The notes under the pieces are model-generated. The model worked only from the letters and a program-made list of their open reading frames with translations, had not been told where the DNA came from and searched no databases. DNA of 46,634 bases, taken from contig CALXUQ010000005.1 in the NCBI GenBank assembly GCA_944391725.1, positions 1 to 46,634 on the forward strand, written 5' to 3'. Shown here piece after piece: positions 1-7,033 of the stretch; position 1 is the first letter of the stretch, and every line of letters starts with the position of its first letter. The stretch comes from an uncultured Alphaproteobacteria bacterium (lineage in GTDB: Bacteria > Pseudomonadota > Alphaproteobacteria > RF32 > CAG-239). The position numbers and the translations under genes were made by a program.

Positions 1-34
1 GTGACTGGAGTTCAGACGTGTGCTCTTCCGATCT
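1..34. other. Illumina TruSeq adapter left in the assembly
   Basis: These 34 bases match, as I know it, the full reverse complement of the Illumina TruSeq read adapter, from GTGACTGGAG to TTCCGATCT. The bacterial sequence starts at base 35. The adapter happens to be open in the gyrA frame and adds false residues (MCSSD) to the front of the partial protein. It marks the contig edge as untrimmed. Confidence 0.97.
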
Positions 35-35
35 G

Positions 36-479
36 GAAAAATATCAGGCAATGGCTGAAAAAGAACAGTTTATTCTGAGTGTTACCTCAACAGGTTACGG
101 TAAAAGATCATCTTCTTACGAGTATCGTGTCACCGGACGCGGCGGGCAGGGTATTGCCAATATGGAAATGTCGGCTCGTAACAAAGAGGTGGTCAGCTCC
201 TTCCCGATTGCAGATGACAACCAGATTATGATGATTACCGACAGCGGCAAGCTGATACGAATGCCGGTTAAGGATATTCGTATTGCCGGCCGCAAGACTC
301 AAGGTGTAATTCTCTTCCGCACGGCAGAAGACGAAAAGGTGGTTTCGGTCACCTGGCTTGATGCTGATGAGGGCGACGATGAAGAACTTGAGGAAGAAAC
401 CGGAAGCGAAGTCTTAGGTGACAGCGTCAGCGACAATGAAGACAGCAATGTCGAAGACGAGGTTAGCGAGATAGAGTAG
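36..479 (+). CDS. gyrA: DNA gyrase subunit A, C-terminal fragment
   Basis: Only the last ~147 residues of GyrA remain; the 5' part is cut off by the contig edge. The fragment holds the final blades of the C-terminal beta-pinwheel that wraps DNA, with typical GyrA strings such as GYGKRSS, RGGQGI and TDSGKLIRMPV. It ends in a long acidic tail (many Asp, Glu and Ser), a usual feature of GyrA tails that tunes DNA wrapping. Gyrase acts in the cytoplasm with GyrB to introduce negative supercoils. The open frame continues into the adapter at bases 18-35, but that part is artificial. Identity is secure; nothing can be said of the missing catalytic tyrosine region. Confidence 0.93.
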   Translation, partial: EKYQAMAEKEQFILSVTSTGYGKRSSSYEYRVTGRGGQGIANMEMSARNKEVVSSFPIADDNQIMMITDSGKLIRMPVKDIRIAGRKTQGVILFRTAEDEKVVSVTWLDADEGDDEELEEETGSEVLGDSVSDNEDSNVEDEVSEIE

Positions 480-497
480 GCTGAGTTTTCTGCCAAA

Positions 498-550
498 GGC
501 AACGGGACGCCGTTGCCGTAGTAAAGATAGGGGCGGTTATTTACCGCCCC
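498..550. terminator. two tandem stem-loops between gyrA and the convergent gene
   Basis: Stem 1 pairs GGCAACGG (498-505) with CCGTTGCC (510-517). Stem 2 pairs GGGGCGGT (530-537) with ACCGCCCC (543-550) and overlaps the stop codon of the minus-strand gene. Neither is followed by a long T run, so termination is likely but not textbook. It would serve gyrA and the convergent gene. Confidence 0.55.
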
Positions 551-1812
551 ATTCTTGTATCGTTTTGCTTGCTTAAGTTTGAGAAGTCAGTAGAATTTTG
601 AGGCTTTGCTGACATTGGTGTAGGAGAAGACACATTATCTGTTGAGTGGTTTAGTTTATCCATTTTTTCCCGCACCATATCTAATTGTGCATTCACCATT
701 TCTTTACTTGGATTTTGTTTTTCCATAAAATCGCTCAGAGTGTTATCGCTTTCAATATAGGCATTAATGTCGGTAAAATTTCCTTGCCGCATACAAGCTT
801 GCACAATTTCGTTATTTGCCAAATCTTGAGGCGAGATATGAGGTTGCATCATGAGTTTTTGAAAATTATTAAGCTTTTCTTGGCTAAATTCGCAGTTGGC
901 GGTCAGCTGAGAGGTCAGCTTTAATACATCAGCATCATTTTCGGGGATTTTTGCGGGGTTAAGAGCATATTCTTTAAGTTTTGCATAAGTATTAGGCATA
1001 ATATAAGTCATTGCCCCACCTTTAACCGCGTGCTGATAATACGTCCCTTCTTTTTGATGAAGTGTATCAACGGTATAACCCATTTTTGAACGTTGGATAT
1101 TATAAATGTCAAAAATGGTTTTAGCTTGTTCGGGATATTCCCGCATAATTTTTAACAAGGCAAAAACATCGCACTTGCGCTCATCGGTTGTTCCCATCGC
1201 CACATGAAGAGCTTCATGGTATAAGCCGCGTTTGAGCAAAATATCCTGACGCATTTGCGGAGGATTTTGCTTGAACTTGTTTAGAGTATGCTCTGAAATA
1301 CCTGTGAGATTGCGGGGTAGGTTATCGGCTGTTTTGGGTTCTAAGCAGAGTATTTGCATATTTCCGATATGGCGGTCATAAAAGTTGGTGTTGTTCAAAG
1401 CATGATTATAAATCTGCTCACTGTAGAAGCGCTCGCGGGTATAATTGCCAAAAAGAATGTCATTTTTGTTGTTATCATAACTAAAAGGTGAACCATGCTG
1501 ATTAATAAAATCAAATACCACGCGTGCTTTTGCCTCTTGGTCGCTCATTTGTGGTGTTTGGCGTTTATATTGATGGAAGGCATTTCTAAATTCTACGGCA
1601 CTGGCAATTACGATGTTATCTGATAACCCAATATCTGCATCTTTCTCCATAGTTCCGGCGTTGTAGTTAGGCACTTCGGGAGTTGGGATAAGATTAGGCT
1701 TTTCTTGAGCAATGAGTTTTGCCAACTGCTTGGGATAATCTTGGTACTTGTCAATAAAGCGAGCATATTCATCAAGATTGCTATAAGTTTCTGAATTAAC
1801 ATTGTCTGTCAT
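541..1812 (-). CDS. unknown protein with an HExxH metallopeptidase-like motif
   Basis: A 423-residue protein of no family I recognise. The start is supported by AAGGA eight bases before the ATG. There is no signal peptide or membrane segment, so it is probably cytoplasmic or exported by another route. Residues 197-215 contain HEALH (199-203) followed by the tail VAMGTTDERKCD. This is the zinc-binding pattern of gluzincin/metzincin-like peptidases, with D210, E211 or D215 as candidate third ligands; the glycine lies one residue later than in the metzincin consensus HExxHxxGxxH. The C-terminus (from about 390) is Ser/Asn/Pro-rich and looks disordered. It could be a secreted effector-like peptidase or a degenerate domain; function is inference. 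Confidence 0.6.
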   Translation of the reverse strand: MTDNVNSETYSNLDEYARFIDKYQDYPKQLAKLIAQEKPNLIPTPEVPNYNAGTMEKDADIGLSDNIVIASAVEFRNAFHQYKRQTPQMSDQEAKARVVFDFINQHGSPFSYDNNKNDILFGNYTRERFYSEQIYNHALNNTNFYDRHIGNMQILCLEPKTADNLPRNLTGISEHTLNKFKQNPPQMRQDILLKRGLYHEALHVAMGTTDERKCDVFALLKIMREYPEQAKTIFDIYNIQRSKMGYTVDTLHQKEGTYYQHAVKGGAMTYIMPNTYAKLKEYALNPAKIPENDADVLKLTSQLTANCEFSQEKLNNFQKLMMQPHISPQDLANNEIVQACMRQGNFTDINAYIESDNTLSDFMEKQNPSKEMVNAQLDMVREKMDKLNHSTDNVSSPTPMSAKPQNSTDFSNLSKQNDTRMGR

Positions 1813-1899
1813 GGCATAATCCTTATGCTAGATTTATATATAAAATAGCACAAATTTCGGTAAAACACAAATAAAAATCGGTTTCCTATAATGTGAAGG

Positions 1900-1927
1900 T
1901 TGACAAATTAAAAAAATATCGTAATAT
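1900..1927 (+). promoter_or_regulatory. sigma70-like promoter of the gene at 1978
   Basis: TTGACA at 1900-1905 and TAATAT at 1922-1927 with a 16-bp spacer. Transcription would start near 1934 and give an A/T-only leader of about 45 nt with no Shine-Dalgarno sequence. Confidence 0.65.
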
Positions 1928-1977
1928 TTTCACCAAATATGTTATTTAGTTTATTTATTAATTTAAAAATTATTGTT

Positions 1978-2691
1978 ATGAAATCGGATTTTATCAATCT
2001 TTCGGCTCGAGAAGCAATTGCTCATGCTCAAAAAAGCCAATACACATTGGTAGACACTCCGTTATTCCGAAAGCTTTTGTGCAAACAAGATTACGACCAC
2101 TATGATGGCAAGATCTTTGAAAAAGGCAAAGAATATGCGGTCTGGATAACCCAGTGCTATCGTCCGACCGATCGCCAACGCCGTTTTAAGCATTATGTTG
2201 CTGTTCCTCACCATAAACTTGAGGCCGGTTTGCAGTATTATGCAGTTCCCGAAGAAGTTTTTGGCGAGTATGAAAAAGGTGACATTCCGGTCGTTTGTGA
2301 AATTGCGGGTACCAAATTCAAGCTGATTAACGACTTTGAAGGACAAGGACTTCTGGTTCCGTTGTGGGTGTTTAGCCGCAAACAAATGCGAGCCTATGCC
2401 GAAAAAACTTTAGGTCCGGCCGAGTTTGGCTATATTTTGTGTGCACGGATTTTTGGTGCTGATATTGATTATCACAATTGGTTTCTCGGTTGGGAAATTT
2501 GGGCCAAACGCAACAAAATAAATACGGTCAGATACTTTAATATCTTTGAAGGTGAGTTTGTGCAAAGTATTGCCGATTATCCGTTCCAATATCCCATTCA
2601 AAGCGGAGGTAAGAAAATTTGTACTGGCCATAGCGTCATTAAAGCCGACAAGGGCGACTTGGTGGTACGAATGCCCACCCCGTTAGATTAA
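1978..2691 (+). CDS. unknown 237-residue protein
   Basis: No family recognised. I prefer the ATG at 1978 (MKSDF...) to the upstream in-frame ATG at 1939. The upstream one would add a hydrophobic peptide made from the A/T-rich leader, and 1978 is preceded by the TATTAA leader element seen before other orphan genes here. The protein is soluble, rich in aromatic residues (a WFLGWEIWAKR stretch near the C-terminal third) and has no signal peptide. It is monocistronic: its own promoter lies at 1900-1927 and a strong terminator at 2706-2737. Function unknown. Confidence 0.75.
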   Translation: MKSDFINLSAREAIAHAQKSQYTLVDTPLFRKLLCKQDYDHYDGKIFEKGKEYAVWITQCYRPTDRQRRFKHYVAVPHHKLEAGLQYYAVPEEVFGEYEKGDIPVVCEIAGTKFKLINDFEGQGLLVPLWVFSRKQMRAYAEKTLGPAEFGYILCARIFGADIDYHNWFLGWEIWAKRNKINTVRYFNIFEGEFVQSIADYPFQYPIQSGGKKICTGHSVIKADKGDLVVRMPTPLD

Positions 2692-2705
2692 GATTAACGA
2701 TGCTA

Positions 2706-2737
2706 AAGACAGAAAGCTTGTGCTTTCTGTCTTTTTT
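2706..2737 (+). terminator. intrinsic terminator
   Basis: A perfect 12-bp stem (AAGACAGAAAGC, loop TTGT, then the complement) runs into a T tract. It ends the transcript of the gene at 1978. Confidence 0.9.
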
Positions 2738-2796
2738 GTTATGGAGTTGATAGAATTTTAAGAATTATGGATTATAACATAAAATGGAGGTGCAAA

Positions 2797-3345
2797 ATGA
2801 AGTTATATATATTCCGCCATGGTCAAACCGAGGCCAATATTACCAATTTTATTCAGGGCAATGTCGATTTATATGGGCTTAACGATACCGGGCGTCTTGA
2901 GGCCGCAAAGTTGAGCCAGGAATTGTCCACGGCCAAACTACCGATTATATATAGCAGTCCTTTGTCACGCGCCAAAGAAACCGCCGAGATTGTCGCGGCC
3001 GCCAACGGCGCCGCCATCAAAATAGTTGAGGGCCTGCACGAGGTTGATATGGGTAAAGCCGACGGAATGTATGAAGATGATGCAATAGAAAAATTCGGCG
3101 ATGAAATTTTTGCCCCCTTTGAAGTGACTATTAAAGAAACCTATGATGCTGCGATTGCCGGACAAGAAAGCCGCAGACAGTCTGTAGAGCGGTTTATAAA
3201 AGCCATTGAGTTTATCAAACAAGACTGCCGCTATGATCGGGCCGGAGTTGCTTGTCATGCTATGGTGATGCAGTACTATTACTATCATTTGTTTGAGGTT
3301 AAGCATAGTTTTGCAAATTGTGAATATTTTGTAATTGAAGTTTAG
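2797..3345 (+). CDS. histidine phosphatase superfamily protein (phosphoglycerate mutase-like)
   Basis: A 182-residue cytoplasmic enzyme. The start at 2797 follows GGAGG by six bases; an upstream in-frame ATG at 2767 lacks this. The N-terminus KLYIFRHGQTEAN is the RHGxT/S motif, whose His takes up phosphate, and SSPLSRAKETAEI supplies the conserved Arg. The second catalytic His lies in ACHAMVM, where most members have SHG. The family includes cofactor-dependent phosphoglycerate mutases, alpha-ribazole phosphatase and broad phosphatases; at 182 residues it is too short for GpmA, so a small-molecule phosphatase is more likely. Nine bases separate it from the MIF-like gene, so the two are cotranscribed. 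Confidence 0.85.
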   Translation: MKLYIFRHGQTEANITNFIQGNVDLYGLNDTGRLEAAKLSQELSTAKLPIIYSSPLSRAKETAEIVAAANGAAIKIVEGLHEVDMGKADGMYEDDAIEKFGDEIFAPFEVTIKETYDAAIAGQESRRQSVERFIKAIEFIKQDCRYDRAGVACHAMVMQYYYYHLFEVKHSFANCEYFVIEV

Positions 3346-3354
3346 GAGAATAAA

Positions 3355-3702
3355 ATGCCTTTTTTGATTGTTCATACCAATGCCAAGTTGAAAGATAATA
3401 ACCCGGCACAATTTGTTGAAGCTGCCGCCCAGCTGGTGGCTCAAGAGCTCCATAAGCCGATAAGCTATGTGGTAGCAAGCTATGACTACAATGCCGCCAT
3501 GTCATTTGGCGGCAGTGCCCAAAAGCATGGGGCATTAGTGGAAATGAAATCCATCGGCTTTGGCGATAAGCGTGGTTTGAGCAAGATTTTGACCGAGTTT
3601 TTGTACGACCGTTTGGAAGGGTTAGATATATCAAGCGTCAATATAGAGCTGATAGACATTCCGGCCTCAGGCTTAGCCATTGGCGGCAATTTGCTGGGAT
3701 AA
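3355..3702 (+). CDS. MIF-like tautomerase superfamily protein
   Basis: At 115 residues it has the length of macrophage migration inhibitory factor. It opens with Met-Pro, so the catalytic N-terminal proline is present after Met removal. Other MIF landmarks are the KPISY segment around residue 33, the SFGGS stretch, the SIG segment and a near-complete match in strand order. MIF-family proteins tautomerise phenylpyruvate-like keto-enols as homotrimers; the physiological substrate in bacteria is not known. It follows the histidine phosphatase by nine bases. The ribosome site is weak (AGGAG overlaps the stop of the previous gene). Family assignment is firm; a host-directed role is speculation. 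Confidence 0.88.
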   Translation: MPFLIVHTNAKLKDNNPAQFVEAAAQLVAQELHKPISYVVASYDYNAAMSFGGSAQKHGALVEMKSIGFGDKRGLSKILTEFLYDRLEGLDISSVNIELIDIPASGLAIGGNLLG

Positions 3703-3710
3703 ATTTTGCT

Positions 3711-3738
3711 TGCAATTTAGAAAAAAAAGCCTATATTC
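3711..3738 (+). promoter_or_regulatory. candidate promoter of the gene at 3778
   Basis: TTGCAA followed after 16 bp by TATATT, with transcription starting near 3745. The leader then contains TATTAATTTAAATT just before the ATG and has no Shine-Dalgarno sequence. Confidence 0.45.
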
Positions 3739-3777
3739 ATAAGCCGAAAAAAAGTATTAATTTAAATTATTTAGCTT

Positions 3778-4572
3778 ATGGATATGTATATGTATATGAA
3801 GCAAGGCATAGAGTATCTGTATAGTAATCTTTGCCATAAATCAGATTGCATGGAAAGCGCATCTCAAAATTTGGGTGAGCTCCAAATCAAAAAAGCCGGT
3901 TTATTGGTTGTAGTCGGCAACAATCCGCATACTTGTTTTGAAGCAATGCGAACATTTGACACCATTAAGGAGCACCACCAAATTGAACCTCATGTGCTTT
4001 TTTTACAAGAAAATCGGAATATTAGTGCTTCTGCTCGCGGTAATGGGGATTTATTTTTTGCATTTTTCCAACGTAAGTGCAAGCTTGCCAAAGAAAATGC
4101 CAGCTTTGCCCCTTTGGCCGAATTTCCGCAATTTTTGACATGGAAAAAACGACGTGAGCTTTTGAGTTCGGGTATCATTTTTGTCACCCCCGGACCATTT
4201 AGCTTCATTTTGGAAGATATGTCAAAAAAGGCCGGATTAAGCAACTTCTGGTTTGATATTGTTAGCTGTGGCTTTGATGGCGAGTGTAGGTTAGGGGATG
4301 ACGAAGTTCCCGGACGTCGGCACATGATGTATCACCTTTTGGCCTATGTATTCAATCGTTATTATTGGCAACATCGTGATGAAATGCCAACCAGCAAAAA
4401 AGCGGCTATGGAAAATGCCGGAATGTATTTGGAGCAAAAATACCGCTATTTTATCCAAGGTCGCCAGCTCGGGATTATTTTTAGTCGGCTGTGGTGGCAA
4501 ACTAAGTACATGCAGTATATGGCTGAAAAATACCACCATCGGGTCAGACTAAGATTAGATGGTCTTTATTAA
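3778..4572 (+). CDS. unknown 264-residue protein, possibly DUF218-like
   Basis: I do not recognise it with confidence. Residues 38-60 (KKAGLLVVVGNNPHTCFEAM) and about 80-90 (LFLQENRNISASARGN) faintly recall the Rossmann-like DUF218/SanA-YdcF fold, in which an alanine-rich helix and an ExxSxNTxEN box are expected, but the match is poor. There is no signal peptide. Four ATG codons lie within the first 21 bases, so the exact start is uncertain; 3778 fits the spacing of the TATTAA leader element. The gene is monocistronic with its own promoter and terminator. Confidence 0.65.
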   Translation: MDMYMYMKQGIEYLYSNLCHKSDCMESASQNLGELQIKKAGLLVVVGNNPHTCFEAMRTFDTIKEHHQIEPHVLFLQENRNISASARGNGDLFFAFFQRKCKLAKENASFAPLAEFPQFLTWKKRRELLSSGIIFVTPGPFSFILEDMSKKAGLSNFWFDIVSCGFDGECRLGDDEVPGRRHMMYHLLAYVFNRYYWQHRDEMPTSKKAAMENAGMYLEQKYRYFIQGRQLGIIFSRLWWQTKYMQYMAEKYHHRVRLRLDGLY

Positions 4573-4582
4573 AGCCAAGCTC

Positions 4583-4621
4583 CAAAAAAAACACGTTCTT
4601 ATCAAAAGAACGTGTTTTTTT
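4583..4621. terminator. bidirectional intrinsic terminator
   Basis: The stem ACACGTTCTT (4591-4600) pairs with AAGAACGTGT (4606-4615), flanked by A and T tracts on both sides. It serves the plus gene ending at 4572 and the minus gene ending at 4640. Confidence 0.92.
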
Positions 4622-4639
4622 GTTAGAATTGCTACGGAA

Positions 4640-6130
4640 CTATAGGTTGACAATTCCGTGGCTGAAAGCATAAATCGCCCAGAGCGCAATGAGAATTAGC
4701 AGTCCGGCAAAAATACTTTCCGTTCTGGTGAAGGCCGGTTGCTTGGGGTCATTTTGCTTACGCGCCCAGATAAAGACCGGAATACCAAGCGCAATGATAA
4801 CCGCCGCCATCAGCAAGTAGTTCAGTCCGGCGGCATAGATGAGCCACAAGGCATAGAAAGCCCCCAAAACACCGCAGAGCAGGGCGGTTGAGCGCTTAAT
4901 TTGGAATTGTGCCGGATATTCGTGATCTTCACAAATCTTCCAGAGATAAGCACAAGAAGCCAAATAGGCCGGAAGTACCATCACACCGGTAATGCTGAGC
5001 ATGGTGTTCCAGGCATTGTTAGAAAAATATACCAAGAACATAAACAGCTGCATCATCAAACTGGTAATCCAGAGTGAAACGCTGGGCGAACCGGCTTGAT
5101 TTTCTTTGGTAAAGGCCTTGGGAAAGGTTCCGGCCTTAGCCGCGGCAAACGGAAGTTCCGCGGTTACCATGGTCCAGGCAAGCCAGCTGGTCAAAACCGA
5201 TACCACCAAGCCGATATTCATAATCCAAGCCCCCCATTTGCCCAAAATCGGCTCTAAGATACCCGCCGTTGAAGGATTGGGCACTTGAGCAAGTTGCTCT
5301 TGGGTCATATAGCCAAAGGGCAGGAGCGAAAGTAGGATATAGATGACTAAACAGCCGATAAAGCCAAGAATTGTGGCCTTGCTGACTGTGTTAGGACCTT
5401 TAGCCTTGCTGGAAAGAACTACGGCACTTTCAATACCGATAAACGCCCAGAGGGTGACGAGCATGGTGCTTTTGATTTGGGTTGAAAGACTGCCGAGTTT
5501 GGCCTGCGCGGCAATTGATTCACCCCAAAAATCAAAATCAAACTTAGAGGCATGGAAGACCACTGCCAATACCAGAATGAATAAGATAAGCGGAGTGATT
5601 TTGATGATGGTGCCGATTAAGTTCACAATGCTGGCTTGTTGAATTCCTTTCAAGACCAAGAAGTTGAAGAACCAAATAATCAGCGATCCACCGATAATGG
5701 AAGCCAAATTATTACCGCCGGCAAAATAGGGCGGAAAGAAGTAGTTAAGTGCATCCATGGTAATAACGGCATAACCGACGTTTCCGCACACTTGGCATAA
5801 CCAGTAAGACCAACCGATGGTAAAACCGGCATATTTTCCAAAGCCGGCCTCACTGTATGAGTAAATACCGGTGTGGAGATTAGGTTTGGCCATGGAGAGG
5901 ATACTGAAAGTATTAGCAATAAAATAAATACCGATACCGGTAATAACCCAGGCCAAGAGTACCGCTCCGGCCGAAGCACCGGCCGCCATATTTTGCGGTA
6001 GACTGTAAATTCCGCCGCCAATCATTGAACTGACCACAATACCGGCCAAGGCTAAAACCCCGAGACCGGTTTTGTTAGCAGTTGCTTTTGGCTGATTGGT
6101 TGCAGAAGTTTTAAGTTTTCTATCTGCCAT
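4640..6130 (-). CDS. aaxC: arginine/agmatine antiporter (AaxC-like, APC family)
   Basis: A 496-residue inner-membrane transporter with about 12 hydrophobic segments. I chose the ATG at 6130 (MADRK) because AGGA lies nine bases before it; an upstream ATG at 6148 is also in frame. The APC signature in TM1 is clear (GIVVSSMIGGGIYSLP), the glycine-rich substrate-binding helix of basic amino-acid/polyamine antiporters such as ArcD and AdiC. It follows the pyruvoyl-dependent arginine decarboxylase gene, as aaxC follows aaxB in chlamydiae. It is therefore best read as exchanging external arginine for internal agmatine. ArcD (arginine/ornithine) is the alternative, but no arginine deiminase genes are nearby. 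A hairpin with a U tract precedes its start codon. Confidence 0.85.
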   Translation of the reverse strand: MADRKLKTSATNQPKATANKTGLGVLALAGIVVSSMIGGGIYSLPQNMAAGASAGAVLLAWVITGIGIYFIANTFSILSMAKPNLHTGIYSYSEAGFGKYAGFTIGWSYWLCQVCGNVGYAVITMDALNYFFPPYFAGGNNLASIIGGSLIIWFFNFLVLKGIQQASIVNLIGTIIKITPLILFILVLAVVFHASKFDFDFWGESIAAQAKLGSLSTQIKSTMLVTLWAFIGIESAVVLSSKAKGPNTVSKATILGFIGCLVIYILLSLLPFGYMTQEQLAQVPNPSTAGILEPILGKWGAWIMNIGLVVSVLTSWLAWTMVTAELPFAAAKAGTFPKAFTKENQAGSPSVSLWITSLMMQLFMFLVYFSNNAWNTMLSITGVMVLPAYLASCAYLWKICEDHEYPAQFQIKRSTALLCGVLGAFYALWLIYAAGLNYLLMAAVIIALGIPVFIWARKQNDPKQPAFTRTESIFAGLLILIALWAIYAFSHGIVNL

Positions 6131-6149
6131 AATTTTAATTCCTACCATA

Positions 6150-6198
6150 AAAAACAGCCATTGCGATAGGGAGCAGAAATCTGCTTTGTCGCAATGGC
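6150..6198 (-). terminator. intercistronic hairpin with U tract between aaxB and aaxC
   Basis: On the minus strand a 10-bp stem (GCCATTGCGA with its complement, 6189-6198/6157-6166) encloses a second stem GCAGA/TCTGC and is followed at once by a T-rich tract (about 6150-6156). It looks like a leaky terminator or attenuator that would lower aaxC relative to aaxB, or a stabiliser of the aaxB 3' end. Confidence 0.75.
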
Positions 6199-6210
6199 AA
6201 AGGTTAACGC

Positions 6211-6795
6211 TTAAGCTTTGGCCGGTTCGGCGTGTTCAAAGTTCAAGAAACCCATAGCCGTCAAGCTAAAGCCGAATTGTTGAGTGATGTTGACATAGTT
6301 GTGCCACATCTGGAATTCGGAGTGTTTTTCCACCCCGCGAATGGAAAGTTCATGATTGAGTGATTTGTTGAGCCACATTTCGGCGTGACCTTTAGCGATA
6401 TCATCATCAATTTGGGTGTCAAAAAATTCGACATACTCAGCCGCCCAACCGCCGATGAGTTCGCCTTTTTTGTCTTTACCCCAGCAAACACCTAGTCCGG
6501 TAGCAATTGCTTTGTGTTGATCGCGACTGGCACCATGGGCCGCCATAATCACCTCAAGAACTGCCCCATGTTTGAATTGGCTGACGATTTTGTCATTAAT
6601 CGGCACAATCTTGCCAAACAATTCTTTGGGCAAAACAGAAGTGTAGGGGACAATGTTAAAGTTTTCGATTTTGGCTTGGAGCAAAGCCGAGTCATAGCAA
6701 AAAGTTTCAAATGGTTGCGGCGGAATACCGTCATCGGCCTGACCGGCTCCTCCGGTAATAAATGCAAAAGTAGGATAACGAACTCCTTCAGTCAT
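6211..6795 (-). CDS. aaxB: pyruvoyl-dependent arginine decarboxylase (AaxB-like)
   Basis: A 194-residue proenzyme. The start at 6795 follows the strong site AAGGAGAT. The motif [12 protein letters not shown] contains the Thr52-Ser53 pair at which the chain cuts itself. Ser53 then becomes the pyruvoyl cofactor of the alpha subunit, and residues 1-52 form the beta subunit. The numbering and much of the sequence (for example [27 protein letters not shown]) agree closely with Chlamydia AaxB as I remember it, more than with archaeal PvlArgDC. The enzyme converts arginine to agmatine and CO2 and works best at acid pH in chlamydiae. The antiporter follows downstream, and an OprB-type porin like AaxA lies at 16630-17904. 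The closeness to chlamydial proteins suggests lateral transfer. Confidence 0.93.
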   Translation of the reverse strand: MTEGVRYPTFAFITGGAGQADDGIPPQPFETFCYDSALLQAKIENFNIVPYTSVLPKELFGKIVPINDKIVSQFKHGAVLEVIMAAHGASRDQHKAIATGLGVCWGKDKKGELIGGWAAEYVEFFDTQIDDDIAKGHAEMWLNKSLNHELSIRGVEKHSEFQMWHNYVNITQQFGFSLTAMGFLNFEHAEPAKA

Positions 6796-6954
6796 AATAC
6801 ATCTCCTTAAGAAATATGTTGTTAAGAAAAAAAAGATTGGTTGCTCATTTGCATCAGCTGCATAAGACCTAATCATCAAGAAGGAGATTTCAACCAATCC
6901 CGTGCAAAAAAGCTAAACCGCTCATACAAACCGAAATATCCACAATGAGCGGTT
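6796..6954 (-). promoter_or_regulatory. structured aaxB leader: two hairpins with U tracts and an anti-Shine-Dalgarno element
   Basis: Read on the minus strand, hairpin 1 pairs AACCGCTCAT (6954-6945) with ATGAGCGGTT (6925-6916) and is soon followed by six Ts (6911-6906). Hairpin 2 pairs GATTGGTTG (6899-6891) with CAACCAATC (6843-6835) across a 47-nt loop and runs directly into eight Ts (6834-6827), the form of an intrinsic terminator. The loop of hairpin 2 holds ATCTCCTT (6888-6881), a perfect 8-nt complement of the aaxB ribosome site AAGGAGAT (6808-6801). The leader could therefore control both transcription and translation. It matches no riboswitch class I know; the ligand or factor is unknown. 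Confidence 0.65.
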
Positions 6955-7033
6955 ATGAATGTGTCGGTTAGGATTGTATTTTAAAATTCTTATAGTAGTG
7001 TAATTCTAGTTAATAATCAAAAAAGGACAAAAG

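Noticed and set aside
2965..3453. Long minus-strand frame opposite the phosphatase gene
   Set aside because: It has no ribosome site and lies opposite a clear conserved gene; a shadow frame.
541..4572. Prophage or genomic island next to gyrA
   Set aside because: Orphan genes are present, but there is no integrase, phage structural gene, att repeat or shift in codon style.
6880..6890. Plus-strand ribosome site GAAGGAGATTT
   Set aside because: No start codon follows at a useful distance; it is better explained as the anti-SD element on the minus strand.
6796..6897. N-terminal extension of aaxB to a TTG at 6897
   Set aside because: It would translate through the leader hairpin; the ATG at 6795 has a strong ribosome site and gives the normal 194-residue length.
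6796..6954. Known guanidine or arginine-type riboswitch
   Set aside because: No ACGR tetraloops of the guanidine-II class or other motif I know; left as an unassigned leader.
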